Assembly: GCA_905182995.1 (NCBI GenBank)
Contig: CAJJDP010000021.1
Coordinates: forward strand, 252,648 to 316,647
Direction of reading: 5' to 3'
DNA length: 64,000 nucleotides
From: Paramecium octaurelia
Lineage: Eukaryota > Ciliophora > Oligohymenophorea > Peniculida > Parameciidae
Shown: positions 52,010 through 64,000 of the stretch, in pieces
How the letters are laid out: every line of letters begins with the position of its first letter
Numbering within the stretch: position 1 is the stretch's first letter
The notes under the pieces: model-generated
What the model was told of the DNA's origin: nothing
Database searches by the model: none
Seen by the model: only the letters and a program-made list of their open reading frames with translations
Translations under genes and position numbers: made by a program

Positions 52010-52392
52010 ATTTTTATATTTAAACAATAATTATTTAATATTTAATTCTGAAAGCTTATCAATTTTTGTGTTGTTTTCTTATTACGAAAAACTCAATTAT
52101 AATCAAACACAAATTGCATCTGATTGGTAGGTATTAATTTTTCATTTTTATTTGTAACTTATACAATCAATTTCAAGTTTATTTAATTCATAATAATTCA
52201 AAAAATAATTTAATAAGAGATTAGATTCCCCTTAACTAATAGACTCAAGAATAAATATTTATAAATAAATATAAAATTGTCATAAATTTTCTTCAGTTAT
52301 TTTAAATTCTTTTGGAGCCTTATAATAATAGTACTGCTATTGTATTTAAGATTAATCTTTCTTCAAGGAACTTAATTCTTAATCGTAGACAC
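52010..52392. other. convergent 3' intergenic region
   Basis: About 380 bp between the stops of two converging coiled-coil genes. AT-rich; no coding frame or hairpin that I can support. Confidence 0.55.
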
Positions 52393-53446
52393 TCAAACCC
52401 ACTAACTAACTTTTTCTGAGTATTTTACTTTTAATCCGTTATAATCAGATACAGATCTACCCTTGTCATAACCATTTTTATTTTTGATATCAGAAATCAA
52501 TTTCTGTGGATTTGGTATTTCTAATAATTCTCTACTTGGAATTTATTCTAATAGGTCTTATTTTAGTTATAATCTTTCCTATTCTTCTTTTTGGATAACT
52601 TTCTATGATATGAGTAGGTACTATTACTTAGGGCTAATATTGAGATCTTAATCTTTGATGCCATGTTATTACTGGGTTTTTTGATTCTTCTGGCTTTAAC
52701 TCTTCAAACATTTCCAGAGAATCTAACCGAGATCTATATTCTAGTTATTCAATATAAGAAAATACAAGCTTATCTTTGGATTAAAGTGCTTGAAGTATTT
52801 TTCACACGAGAACTGATTTTAGTCGATAATTCATTCCACACTTACAATTATTTTTCATGCTTATTTAGTGCTCTTTCATGTTGAGTTTTCAATATTTTTT
52901 CTGTTAATGAGATTTTCTACAATTAATCTTAGGCATATTTTTCATTATTCTTAATTATCCTCTATATTTTTTCCATAGTTTATATTAACTCATATTTATC
53001 AAGTACATCAAAGTTAGCATCCCCAGTTTTTTATATTACATACTATTAATTTGTAATATTTTTTTTGCTTCTATAAGACGAATTCAGACTTGATGGTTCA
53101 TTTGTATTGGCTAAAAGTATATGCAAATGTTATAACTTCTTTTAATCTTCTTTTGCATATTAGATAACTTTACAGGCTGACTAAAGCGAAGAGGCTTCTC
53201 AAGACCATTCAGTTATTTATTAAAGGTGTCCACTTTGCCAACTATTGATCTAGACAGAATTTCTTTAGCTGAGTTCTTCTGACTAAAGTCTAAAATTTGG
53301 TAATCTGGACTCTAAGCTAATTGATTTTAGAAATTTATACTTTGAAATATGTTACTAGAATGTAAGTCCTAATCTGCAAATGGCCAACTCATTTGGCTTT
53401 ATTCTGCTACAACCTTTCTTAATAATAATGTATGCTTTCTTTTCAT
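52393..53446 (-). CDS. coiled-coil protein, unknown
   Basis: 325 aa from ATG 53446 to TGA 52395-52393 with introns 53111-53136, 52741-52765 and 52603-52627. The first half is polar with Ser/Gln motifs (MSWPFADQDLHSSNIFQS). The second half is helical (DKYELIQTMEKIQRIIKNNE, KQLQVWNELSTKISSRVK) and includes a Trp-containing block NPVITWHQRLRSQYQ. ATG 53392, which begins the MSWPFA segment, is a good alternative start, because a second frame is also open over the first 350 bp. No family is recognised. The neighbours are a divergent ribosomal protein gene and the convergent giant coiled-coil gene. Confidence 0.6.
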
Positions 53447-53782
53447 CCTTATTAATAAATATTTTTATAATATCAAGAGATATTTCTTATTATAATTCTT
53501 GGAAAAGGCTATAATTTATCATATTTAAAGGTCATAAATATTTAGTAAGATAAATTGAATTATCATTCTAAATATCAATAAATAATTTGTTGAATGTAAA
53601 AGAATAACACGTTTGATTACCCGAGCTATTACTAATAATCTTGTAAAAAATGTAGATAAGTCAGAGCTATTTTAATATAAATCTATAAAAGATTAGGAAA
53701 CTCAAGTAATGTAATATATGGTCAAGAAATCTCATATAGTTATTATTCACTTATTAAAATCTTTTTTTTAAAATATAAATAA
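53447..53782. other. divergent promoter region of the ribosomal protein gene
   Basis: About 335 bp, AT-rich, between the divergent coiled-coil and uL15 genes. No coding content seen; probably drives strong uL15 transcription. Confidence 0.55.
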
Positions 53783-54249
53783 ATGGTTAGCAGATTGAGA
53801 AAATGCAGAAAGATGAGAGGACATGTCTGCCATGGTTATGGTAGAGTTGGAAAACACAGAAAACATCCAAGTGGTAGAGGTGTATCAGGAGGTTTGACAC
53901 ATCATAGAATCAACTTCAATAAATATCATCCAGGATATTTCTAAAAAGTATCTAAATCAATTATAAATAGACTGGAATGAGACATTTCCATTTAAAGAAA
54001 AACACACTTCATAAGCCAGTTGTTAATATTGACAAATTGTGGTCTCTTGTTACAGACGAGACTAGAGAAAAATATTCCAAATCAAAAGATAAGGCTGCAG
54101 TCATTGATGTTACAAAGGCAGGCTATTTCAAGGTTTTGGGTAAAGGAAGATTACCAAATCAACCAGTTGTCGTCAAGGCCAAATTCTTTAGCAAAACTGC
54201 AGAGAGAAGAATCAAGGCTGTTGGTGGTGCATGTATACTTGTTGCCTGA
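53783..54249 (+). CDS. RPL27A: ribosomal protein uL15 (L27A/L28)
   Basis: 147 aa with one intron (53948-53970), close to the usual eukaryotic length of about 148. It is a 60S subunit protein. The N terminus [19 protein letters not shown] followed by [20 protein letters not shown] and YHPGYFQKTGMRHFH is the highly conserved eukaryotic uL15 sequence, and the C-terminal part [19 protein letters not shown] and [15 protein letters not shown] completes the fold. A glutamine in GYFQK is written TAA, good evidence for the reassigned code. Codon use is richer in G and C than in most neighbours, as expected for a highly expressed gene. Confidence 0.97.
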
Positions 54250-54351
54250 TACATTATATACATTAAAATAATATTTGTCAATGTCATTAGAATTATCTTT
54301 GAAGTGCTTCCATTCTTTTTATTTTTTATTTAAATTGTATTATTTAAGAAA

Positions 54352-55098
54352 ATGGATTCAGATGCTATAATGAAAAAAATGGCAGTGATATTTGATGATC
54401 CTGAATAAAAACTACTTAACGAAATTTCTGAAATCAATAAGAATAGATATTAGAGTTAGATACAAAAATTGAATGAGCTTAAAGAGATATAGGAAGATTC
54501 AGATATTGAAATTCAAAAATAAAAAAAACTAATTGAATAATTGGAAAAATCATTGATCTTTGAATCAAACAAGTCTAAATAATATGATGAAACCTTGAAA
54601 TAATTTGAAAGCGAAGGCAAGTCTTTATCAGATGAAAGTAAAAAATATATTATTCAAATTACACAACTAAGTGAGAAAGTTGAGATTATAAAGAAACAAT
54701 ATTCATAGGCATAAGAGAAATAAGATGCAATGGAGAGAGAATAACAATAACATTTAAAGGATCTCGAGAATTGGAGCAAGAATTCAAAGAATTTATAAAA
54801 TGAAGTATAAAAGAAAGATTAAAAATAAATTAAATTGCTTGAAGAATTAGCTTAGGTTAAGATTTAACAACAAGAAGTCAAGTAAATAGAGTCAAATGAT
54901 GATTTACAAAAATAATTAGATAAACTTTTAGCAGATAATAAAAGGTTATTAAAATAAAGATAAGAAGTAGTGGCTGTTTTCAAAAAGCAAGCAAAAATCA
55001 TAGAAATCTTAAAAAAATAGAAGCTTCATTTATAGGCATCTACATCTCTTGATTTGACCGAATAAGATTTTGCTAAGATTGTTGATTTTAGTTTATGA
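54352..55098 (+). CDS. TEX9: TEX9-like coiled-coil protein
   Basis: Intronless, 248 aa, starting MDSDAIMKKMAVIFDDPEQK. It is coiled coil throughout. The C-terminal end, RQEVVAVFKKQAKIIEILKK followed by QKLHLQASTSLDLTEQDFAK, follows the conserved end of the TEX9 (testis-expressed 9) family: V..FKKQ.KLID.LK.QK.H.EA...L.F.E.EF.K. TEX9 is found in ciliated organisms and is thought to act at centriolar satellites or cilia; its molecular role is poorly known. It lies 102 bp downstream of uL15 on the same strand. Confidence 0.8.
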
Positions 55099-55185
55099 AG
55101 TTTAATATTTCTACTTTTATGATTAAAATGAGTGTAAACGGAATTATTTACTAAATATTTGTATTATTTATGATGAAAATGAATA

Positions 55186-56270
55186 TCATCTTCCAGACCA
55201 GGAGGCAACTTGCTTCTTGAAGATAATGATCACTTATTCAATAATGGCGTTTTCTTCATCTCTCTTAGCCTTTGCTTCAGCATAATCAGCTCTTTTTGAT
55301 TCTAAATCGGCTTAAGCTTAATCAAGGGCATCTTATGATTCTTGTAAAATGATCTTGGATTTTGCTTATTAGGCAAGGGCTGCTTAAATTTACTTAAATT
55401 AATTATTTAAGGAATATTACAGTTGCTAATCTATCAGCATAGACTTATTTTCTTTCATATTCAACTTTTAAATTGGCAATTTCTGCTTCACTCAATGAAA
55501 CCCATCCAGCCAATTCCCATGAGGCATTAATCTCATTGGTTTCAAGTGCTTCGAGGGAAGCTGCGAGATTAGCTTCAAGTCCTTCTAACACTGATAAGAC
55601 TCTTTCAGCAAGGGTTGCTCCTCTACTGACTGAACCATCCTCTTAGTTGTTAGCTAATTATAAGAATGAATTGATTTCGTGTTCATTAAATGTATTGCTA
55701 TATGATTTGAGCTTGTCAGCAACACTTTTGACTTGAGCCAACTCAAAGGAATCTCCATTAATAATATAACCTGCAACATCTTATTTAAGTAATCTCACAA
55801 CTTCAAGAGCTTCTCTATTTTGTTTGATTGATCTAACAAAAAGTTGATTGCTTAAGCATTGTTAATCAAGTAAAACTTCGATTTTTCTAGCAATTTCATC
55901 TTGTCTTTGTTCATTCCATGCAAGATAATTTTTAGTGTCAGATAACTCTTATTCAAATTAGGCTCTGTTTTCAATTGATTATTGGAATAACTTTTGATTC
56001 AAGGACTTTATTTTAGTAAATTGTTCAATTGTTCTGAATATAATTATTAATGTCTTACTAAGCACCAACCCATTCGTCTGTTTCATTTTTTTAGTCAGCC
56101 GCAAATTAAGCATCCTTATTTGATTGTATTAAATCATTCAATAAACCAAAAACTGTATCAATAGCATCCATGGCCTTTGTACCAGTTTACAAAAAGGCCA
56201 TGATTTGATCATGAGTAGAAGTGGCTGAGGCCAATGTTACTAATAATACTAGAGCAAGAGTCAATTTCAT
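55186..56270 (-). CDS. trichocyst matrix protein (TMP family), second copy
   Basis: 343 aa with introns 56034-56058 (ends CAG) and 55393-55420 (ends AAG). MKLTLALVLLVTLASATST is a clear signal peptide. The mature protein is acidic and helical: TKAMDAIDTVFGLLNDLIQ, EQELSDTKNYLAWNEQRQDE, EALETNEINASWELAGWVSL, AEIANLKVEYERKQVYADRL. It ends IIEQVIIIFKKQVASWSGR. The Trp-containing NEINASWELAGW segment and final IIEQV.IIF block fit secreted trichocyst core proteins. It is a different subfamily from the gene at 23359-24519, with only general similarity. Processing sites cannot be placed from sequence alone. Confidence 0.8.
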
Positions 56271-56985
56271 TAATATTATCAATAATTTTAATGCTCTTAA
56301 ATAATGAATATAAGCTTAACCTACCCGTTTCCAGACAATATATAAAAAACGGGTATTAATATAAAAAATAAAATTAATAAACTTATCAAACTCTCTAATG
56401 CTTCTATTTAAAATTCTTTTCATGAATTACATGCCCCATTCAAAATTCATTGTGTTCAAATATTCATTTCTACTATAATCTTTTATTATTGTAATTTGAT
56501 TTTTAATTTTATCCATCACTATATTTGTATGAGAAAAACAAATTTATATGTCATTTGAATGCTTTCCTATTATATTGATTCATTAGTTATGGAAAAATAT
56601 AAAAATATTCTATTAAAAAGTAAAGAATTGCTATATTATTGACTAAAATTTAAGAGATCCATGATATTAATAGTTTCAAGCTACCCTTAAAGAAAAAATT
56701 GAATAGGAATATTAGATTTGAATATATATTTTAAATTTGCTATTAGAGAAATGCTTGTATATCAATGATTGATATTGCTAATGTATTGAATATATTGTCA
56801 TAATTTTTGAAATTGATTAATTTATTATAAAATGTTTAAGAATTCAAATAAATTTAGTTATTCTAATTTAAACATAGTAATGCATACCCTGAGAGTTCTA
56901 TTGGTATATTTTTGGCTGAAATGAAGTTATTTAGTAATTACAAATTTTTAGATAAAAAGGGTTTGTTAATTTATATAAAATATTA
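56271..56985. other. divergent intergenic region
   Basis: About 715 bp of very AT-rich DNA between the trichocyst matrix protein and CDKL kinase genes. No sustained TGA-free frame with coding character was noticed on either strand. Confidence 0.55.
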
Positions 56986-60065
<3,080 letters not shown>

Positions 60066-60083
<18 letters not shown>

Positions 60084-60476
60084 GCGCTTATTGAAAGGAA
60101 ATAGTTGGTTACAATTTTTATAATTCTAATAGGAATAAGAATTTCTTATTTATATAATGGATAAATTAGAGATTTTCAAAGGTACTCTAAGTTACAAATA
60201 AAGTTAAAGAGATAGAAATTTAAATTTATAAAATAGAGCTATAGTGTCTAAAATAATATGAGTAAATAGAATTTAATTCAAATTAGGAAGGAAATCCTTT
60301 TATTAAAATAAGTTAGGATGATTAATTTTACCAATAAATCCATCTTATTTCAACTAAACTTCGAGATAATATATGAAAAGTATAAAGATTTTCAGAAATA
60401 AATAGTTAGGATTGAAATATTACATATATATTAATTAAAATGTTCGTTAATAATTCTTGTCTGCCAAATAGTATGA
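60066..60476 (+). CDS. possible small N-terminally anchored membrane protein
   Basis: ATG 60066 opens MESIKSALIERK followed by a hydrophobic segment QLVTIFIILIGIRISYLY and then a Lys/Gln/Ile-rich helical stretch (LNFEIIYEKYKDFQKQIVR). Without introns the first TGA is at 60474-60476, which overlaps the phosphatase start by 37 bp. A 24-nt candidate intron (about 60246-60269) would not change the end. The topology fits a small type II or signal-anchored protein, but the overlap makes the 3' end doubtful. Confidence 0.4.
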
Positions 60477-61159
60477 ATTGTATAATTGCGCCATTAAATG
60501 GAGTTGGTGGTGTGTATTTAGGAAATCTGGATGCCGCTTAGAATTCAGAGCTGTTATCAAAATATTAAATAGGGGCTGTTCTCTCAGTGATAGATTAATC
60601 AATTTAGATTAGAGGTGCTTAAAAATTGGTATGTGATATATAATATATAACCTAGTGGATAATGGCTGATGATTGTGAAGATTTCCCTTTGTATAAATAT
60701 TTCGATCAGGCAATAAAATTCATTGATAACCATTCTCTTAAGACCAATATATTGATTCATTGCTATGCTGGAATTTCGCGATCTGCTGCTGTTTGTGCTG
60801 CATATATGATGCAAAAGTATAAATGGAATTTGAATTAAACTCTTCGACATATTTAGTAAAGGAGAAAATTCATAAATCCAAATCCAGGTTTCATGAAACA
60901 ACTTTAAGATTATGAATAAAAAATAAAAAGCAAATAAATAAGAAAAAATAGTTCTGTTCTAATGGAATCCAATGAGAAATCTAGACATAGTTCTGTTGGA
61001 TACGATGGAAATGTCTTAAATCTAAATGGAACCAATTCTATAAATAAATAAGTTCTAAATCAATCTATGTAATAGAATCAAAGAGATAGACTAAGTGATT
61101 TCAATGTAAAATTAAACTCATATATGCATTAATGGAAAATAAGAGAGAGAGCCCATTGA
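60440..61159 (+). CDS. dual-specificity protein phosphatase
   Basis: 230 aa with one intron (60629-60655, 27 nt). The catalytic core begins with NGVGGVYLGNLDAAQNSELL and AVLSVIDQ, continues DDCEDFPLYKYFDQAIKFI and carries the signature HCYAGISRSAAVCAAYMM, with catalytic Cys about residue 98 and Arg six residues later. The general-acid aspartate is probably in MADDCED. It ends with RRKFINPNPGFMKQLQDYE, as in atypical DUSPs (DUSP1/VHR-like fold), then a Ser/Asn-rich tail of about 70 residues. It should remove phosphate from Tyr and Ser/Thr residues; the substrate is unknown. If the intron were retained the frame would also stay open, so the splice is supported only by family spacing. Confidence 0.9.
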
Positions 61160-61307
61160 AACAATATTTTTATACTAATTTTATTTAATGACGCATTTTC
61201 ATAATTTATTTTGAATTTCATTTTTTAATCCTACAATAATACGTATGATATTTAGATATTTAAATGAAATACAAGAATCTACATTAACAATTATAAGCTT
61301 AAATCAA

Positions 61308-61592
61308 TCAGAATAGTTGTGAGTCGTCTTTTGTTTCACTTTTTCTAATTAATATGGGAGAATCAAGATTTGGTACATCACTAATGAACTTAGATCTGAT
61401 TCCACATAGTATTTAACTATATTCATTGGAATCATCATCTGATGAAAGAATGTCAGCAAAAGGCACTTTTATTACCACTCTTTTTTCAATCTTCACTTTT
61501 TTTTTTAAGGGAATTTCTGATGTCTCTTTATCCTGGATTTTCTCTGCCTGTTTTTCTTTTTAAGAACATATTGAAGATTTGCGTCTGCTCAT
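61308..61592 (-). CDS. small basic protein, unknown
   Basis: Intronless 94-aa ORF from ATG 61592 (MSRRKSSICSQKEKQAEK) to TGA 61310-61308. It is Lys/Glu/Ser-rich with a middle motif RVVIKVPFADILSSDDDSNE and ends SETKDDSQLF. There is no membrane segment or signal peptide. The acidic DDDS patch after a hydrophobic core could be a phosphorylation or binding motif. No family recognised. It lies 45 bp from the stop of folylpolyglutamate synthase on the same strand. Confidence 0.55.
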
Positions 61593-61636
61593 CAATATTT
61601 TATTTATATATTAATATGTTGTACTTATTTAAAAAA

Positions 61637-62911
61637 TCATTTAAAATCACATTCAGACTAACATATCTTTAAAACCATTCTTACTTCATCCATTATATAA
61701 AATGATCCAATCACCAATATTGCCTAATCGATCTAACATACTTTATTCACTATATTCAAGGTAGTTTTTGAAATATCACCATCATATAAAACCTTGATAT
61801 CATCAAAACCTAACAATTGTTTAATTTGAAATGCTCTATTAGTCTTAGCCTAAACCATGTAAACTTAATGACAATGTGATTTTAGCAGTTATAAACATGA
61901 AGTAATATCTTTATCATTAGAAGCTCCATATATACAAATAATCTATTAATCTTTTAACAAATCCAAGACACTTTTCTAATTCATATTAATTTATAATTAC
62001 AATTGCTTATTCATTATGGCCAACGTCAAGATATAATTTAATATAGTTTCCTTATTCATTTTTTATGCTGAATTATTCAAGCCTACAAGGTTACTTAATT
62101 TTTAAGGCCTCCTCAAAGTTATTAAATGTGAATTCTCATATGAATAAAATTATTACTATATTTCTCCATTAGAATTTTTGATGAAGCGGCTACTATTGCA
62201 TTGTTTTCATCATTAAAATCTTAGAATTCACCTTAAACTATTGTGAGATCTGCATTTTTTTCTTTTGCCTCATTAATGAAAATCTCATACGGCTAACTTT
62301 TTGGCCCTATAACAACAGGACAATTTTGCTTAATAATTCCAGCCTTCTCTTTGGCAATTAAGGCGAGGGTATTCCCAAGTATATGCATATGATCAAAGCC
62401 TATGGTTGTAATTATAGATATTAAAGGAGAAGTGATGATATTGGTTGAATCCATTCTTCCTCCTAAACCAGTTTCCCATGATACATATTTAAGATGCATA
62501 TCATTAAAGTATTTTAATGCTAAACATGTCACATATTCAAAAAAAGTTAATTCAAGATTATTCCTTTCTGCCAAATTAAAAAAGTCATTTAAGTGTTCTT
62601 ATACGTATTCTTCAGAAATCATTTAATTATTGACCTCATTTTTTTGATAAATGTACTTTAATTCTTTCTCTAAAACTTGAAATATGAGGGGAAGTAAAAC
62701 AACCACATGATTCAATTGATTGCATTATTTTGCACATTTTAAGTGTTACAGAACCTTTTCCATTTGTTCCTGCTATATGTATGAATTATAGGTCTCTCTA
62801 TGGATTTCCCAATAATTATGTCATTTTAATCATGTTTGTCAATGTCGCTCTATCTTTTCGAAATACAGACACTTTGTTAAGTTTTTATAATGCTTATTAG
62901 TATTTTTACAT
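61637..62911 (-). CDS. FPGS: folylpolyglutamate synthase / dihydrofolate synthase
   Basis: 401 aa with introns 62635-62656 and 62135-62156 (both end GAG) and 61976-62000. It adds glutamates to folates using ATP. Diagnostic Mur-ligase blocks are QFIHIAGTNGKGSVTL (P-loop, about aa 45-58), CFTSPHISSFRERIKVN, SWETGLGGRMDSTNII, TTIGFDHMHILGNTLALIAK then EKAGIIKQNCPVVIGP, LYLDVGHNEQA, and the C-terminal VIGSFYIMDEVRMVL. Each junction restores a family motif, so the unusual GAG 3' ends are well supported. The start ATG-TAA-AAA reads Met-Gln-Lys. The NudE-like gene lies 30 bp upstream on the same strand. Confidence 0.93.
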
Positions 62912-62941
62912 TAATAAAATAATACAATAACAATCATTTCG

Positions 62942-63691
62942 TCATGACTTTTGATGTCTAATTAAGGACATTTTATCATCAAGATCTTTAATTAAGGCTT
63001 GAATAAGAGTTAAGCTTTTGTTAAATCCAGCTGCATTGGCTCTTAAAGAATCGATTTTCGGCATCTTTACAATTTCTGGTGTTGTTGTGATATTTAGTTT
63101 TAAGCATTTGGCTGCAGTTAATTCATCTTCATTATCTAAGGATACTTAACTATTATTCACCTTTGAGAGTCTGTTTGAGACGTTCAATTTCTTCCTATGA
63201 TTATGATTTAATAGCTTCCAAATCAGTATGGGCTAAAGCTAATTGTTCGAGAACCTTATCTAATTTCACTTCTAAGTCTTTATTTGCTTCTTCTAGCTGT
63301 CTTAATTTAATCAAAAACAATACCTAACTTTACTATTATTTAAATCTTAATCGACTTCTAGATCAATAATTTGCATTTTATAAGTTTAGAGAGTTTTTTA
63401 CAAATCGGTGATTTGAGCCTCCTTTTTATTTATTTACTTTTCTAATTGATTTTAAATTTACTACAATTCATTCTAAAGAATATAAGATAATATATTTACT
63501 CTGGCCTTTTGGGTTTCTTCTTTTTGTTGCAGAAGAGAATTTTATGCTTAAGCAAGTTATTTACTTAAAGATTCTATACTCTTTTATTGTTAATCTTCCA
63601 ATGCTTGACTTTCCTCAACAAACTAATTATATTCTTCTTCCATCTATTGATATTTTTAAGCCATCTCTTCATACAACTCTTTGTAGTTCAT
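62942..63691 (-). CDS. NudE/NDEL1-like dynein-regulator coiled coil
   Basis: 224 aa with introns 63473-63499, 63301-63323 (ends AAG) and 63136-63160 (starts GTG). The N terminus NYKELYEEMAQKYQQMEEEY is close to the conserved NudE start that binds dynein intermediate chain, and a coiled coil of about 150 residues follows (QALEDQQQKSIESLSKQLAQ, KDLEVKLDKVLEQLALAHTD). The coil ends with EEIERLKQTLK. The C-terminal SLRANAAGFNKSLTLIQALI resembles the region where NudE binds LIS1-dynein partners. Identification is by N-terminal sequence plus length and layout. It is consistent with the other microtubule genes here. Confidence 0.75.
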
Positions 63692-63733
63692 TTAATTACG
63701 AATAATTTATTTTTAGTATAATATTTAATTGAC

Positions 63734-64000
63734 TCATTTAAAGCGTTTGCTTAACTTCTAAATTCCATATTTAACACTCAATAAAGGAGAAATCATGGCT
63801 AAATTGTAGAAGAGCATACGTCTTGAAGAAAATTGATTTTTCCTTTTGACGCTTTCTTTTATGAGATCCTTGATTCTATCTTAACTCATCATTTTTAATG
63901 TTCCCATATTGTCCTTTTCACCCAATATGATACTTAACAATTATCCAGGTATCATTGAACATAAGAACTCCCTAAATCAATACAGAACTGATTACAATGA
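63734..64000 (-). CDS. C-terminal part of an unknown protein, 5' end outside window
   Basis: The frame reading LGEKDNMGTLKMMSQDRIKD, LIKESVKRKNQFSSRRMLFY and NLAMISPLLSVKYGIQKLSK ends at TGA 63736-63734. Upstream it contains FLCSMIPGQLLSII and is joined through a probable 24-nt intron (63972-63995) to sequence beyond the window edge. The visible part is basic and helical with one mildly hydrophobic stretch. Too little is present to name a family. It lies 42 bp upstream of the NudE-like gene on the same strand. Confidence 0.5.

Noticed and set aside
62402..62626. 74-aa plus-strand ORF
   Set aside because: Antisense to the FPGS block TGLGGRMDSTNII; a shadow.

Overview
This window is ciliate somatic (macronuclear) DNA, almost certainly from Paramecium. 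It is very AT-rich and gene-dense. Conserved genes such as ribosomal protein uL15, kinesin-13, EB1, ATG4, a CDKL kinase and folylpolyglutamate synthase read through only if TAA and TAG code for glutamine and TGA is the sole stop. Genes are cut by tiny introns of 20-33 nt; I placed about 85. For most multi-exon models the spliced length came out divisible by three with one terminal TGA, which is my main internal check. ORFs called with the standard code are mostly fragments or shadows.

Layout. 1-5 kb: the start of an ANP32-like acidic LRR protein and a Q-rich protein. 5.7-15.3 kb: a TmcB-like membrane/PAS protein, a decayed eIF5A-like locus, a SET methyltransferase, an EF-hand protein head-to-head with a NEK-like pseudokinase, and a small membrane protein. 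16-26.5 kb: a bubblegum-type acyl-CoA synthetase, kinesin-13, a TOM1/TOM3-like 7-TM protein, EB1, a trichocyst matrix protein, a LITAF-domain protein and a Bax-inhibitor/LFG protein. 26.5-37.6 kb: a coiled-coil protein, an IQ-motif protein with a possible CEP350/TRM-like C terminus, a large helical protein and one unresolved locus. 37.6-45 kb: a centrin-like protein, ATG4, an F-BAR plus TBC fusion and a tail-anchored RING protein. 45-54 kb: a giant coiled coil with an alternating repeat array, and a second coiled-coil gene. 54-64 kb: uL15, TEX9, a second trichocyst matrix protein, a CDKL kinase, a dual-specificity phosphatase, folylpolyglutamate synthase, a NudE-like protein and a partial gene.

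Assembly. Single Ns lie at 3669, 21646, 47536 and 58754. Each sits between two copies of the same 1,245-1,358 bp sequence that look identical by eye. These are best read as contig ends that overlap but were not merged. About 5.3 kb of the window is therefore probably artefactual duplication, including truncated gene fragments and a false 453-codon internal duplication in the giant coiled-coil gene.

The genes do not form one pathway. There is a clear excess of microtubule, cilium, cortex and secretory-organelle functions (kinesin-13, EB1, NudE, CDKL, TEX9, centrin, two trichocyst matrix proteins, two large coiled coils), as expected for a ciliate. Neighbours are packed 30-100 bp apart in all orientations. 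I found no tRNA, rRNA, CRISPR, mobile element or telomeric repeat. I did not find a clear undescribed system. The most unusual items are the eIF5A-like locus without its hypusine lysine, the pseudokinase, the alternating coiled-coil repeat, the F-BAR/TBC fusion, and the roughly one third of introns that do not end in TAG.
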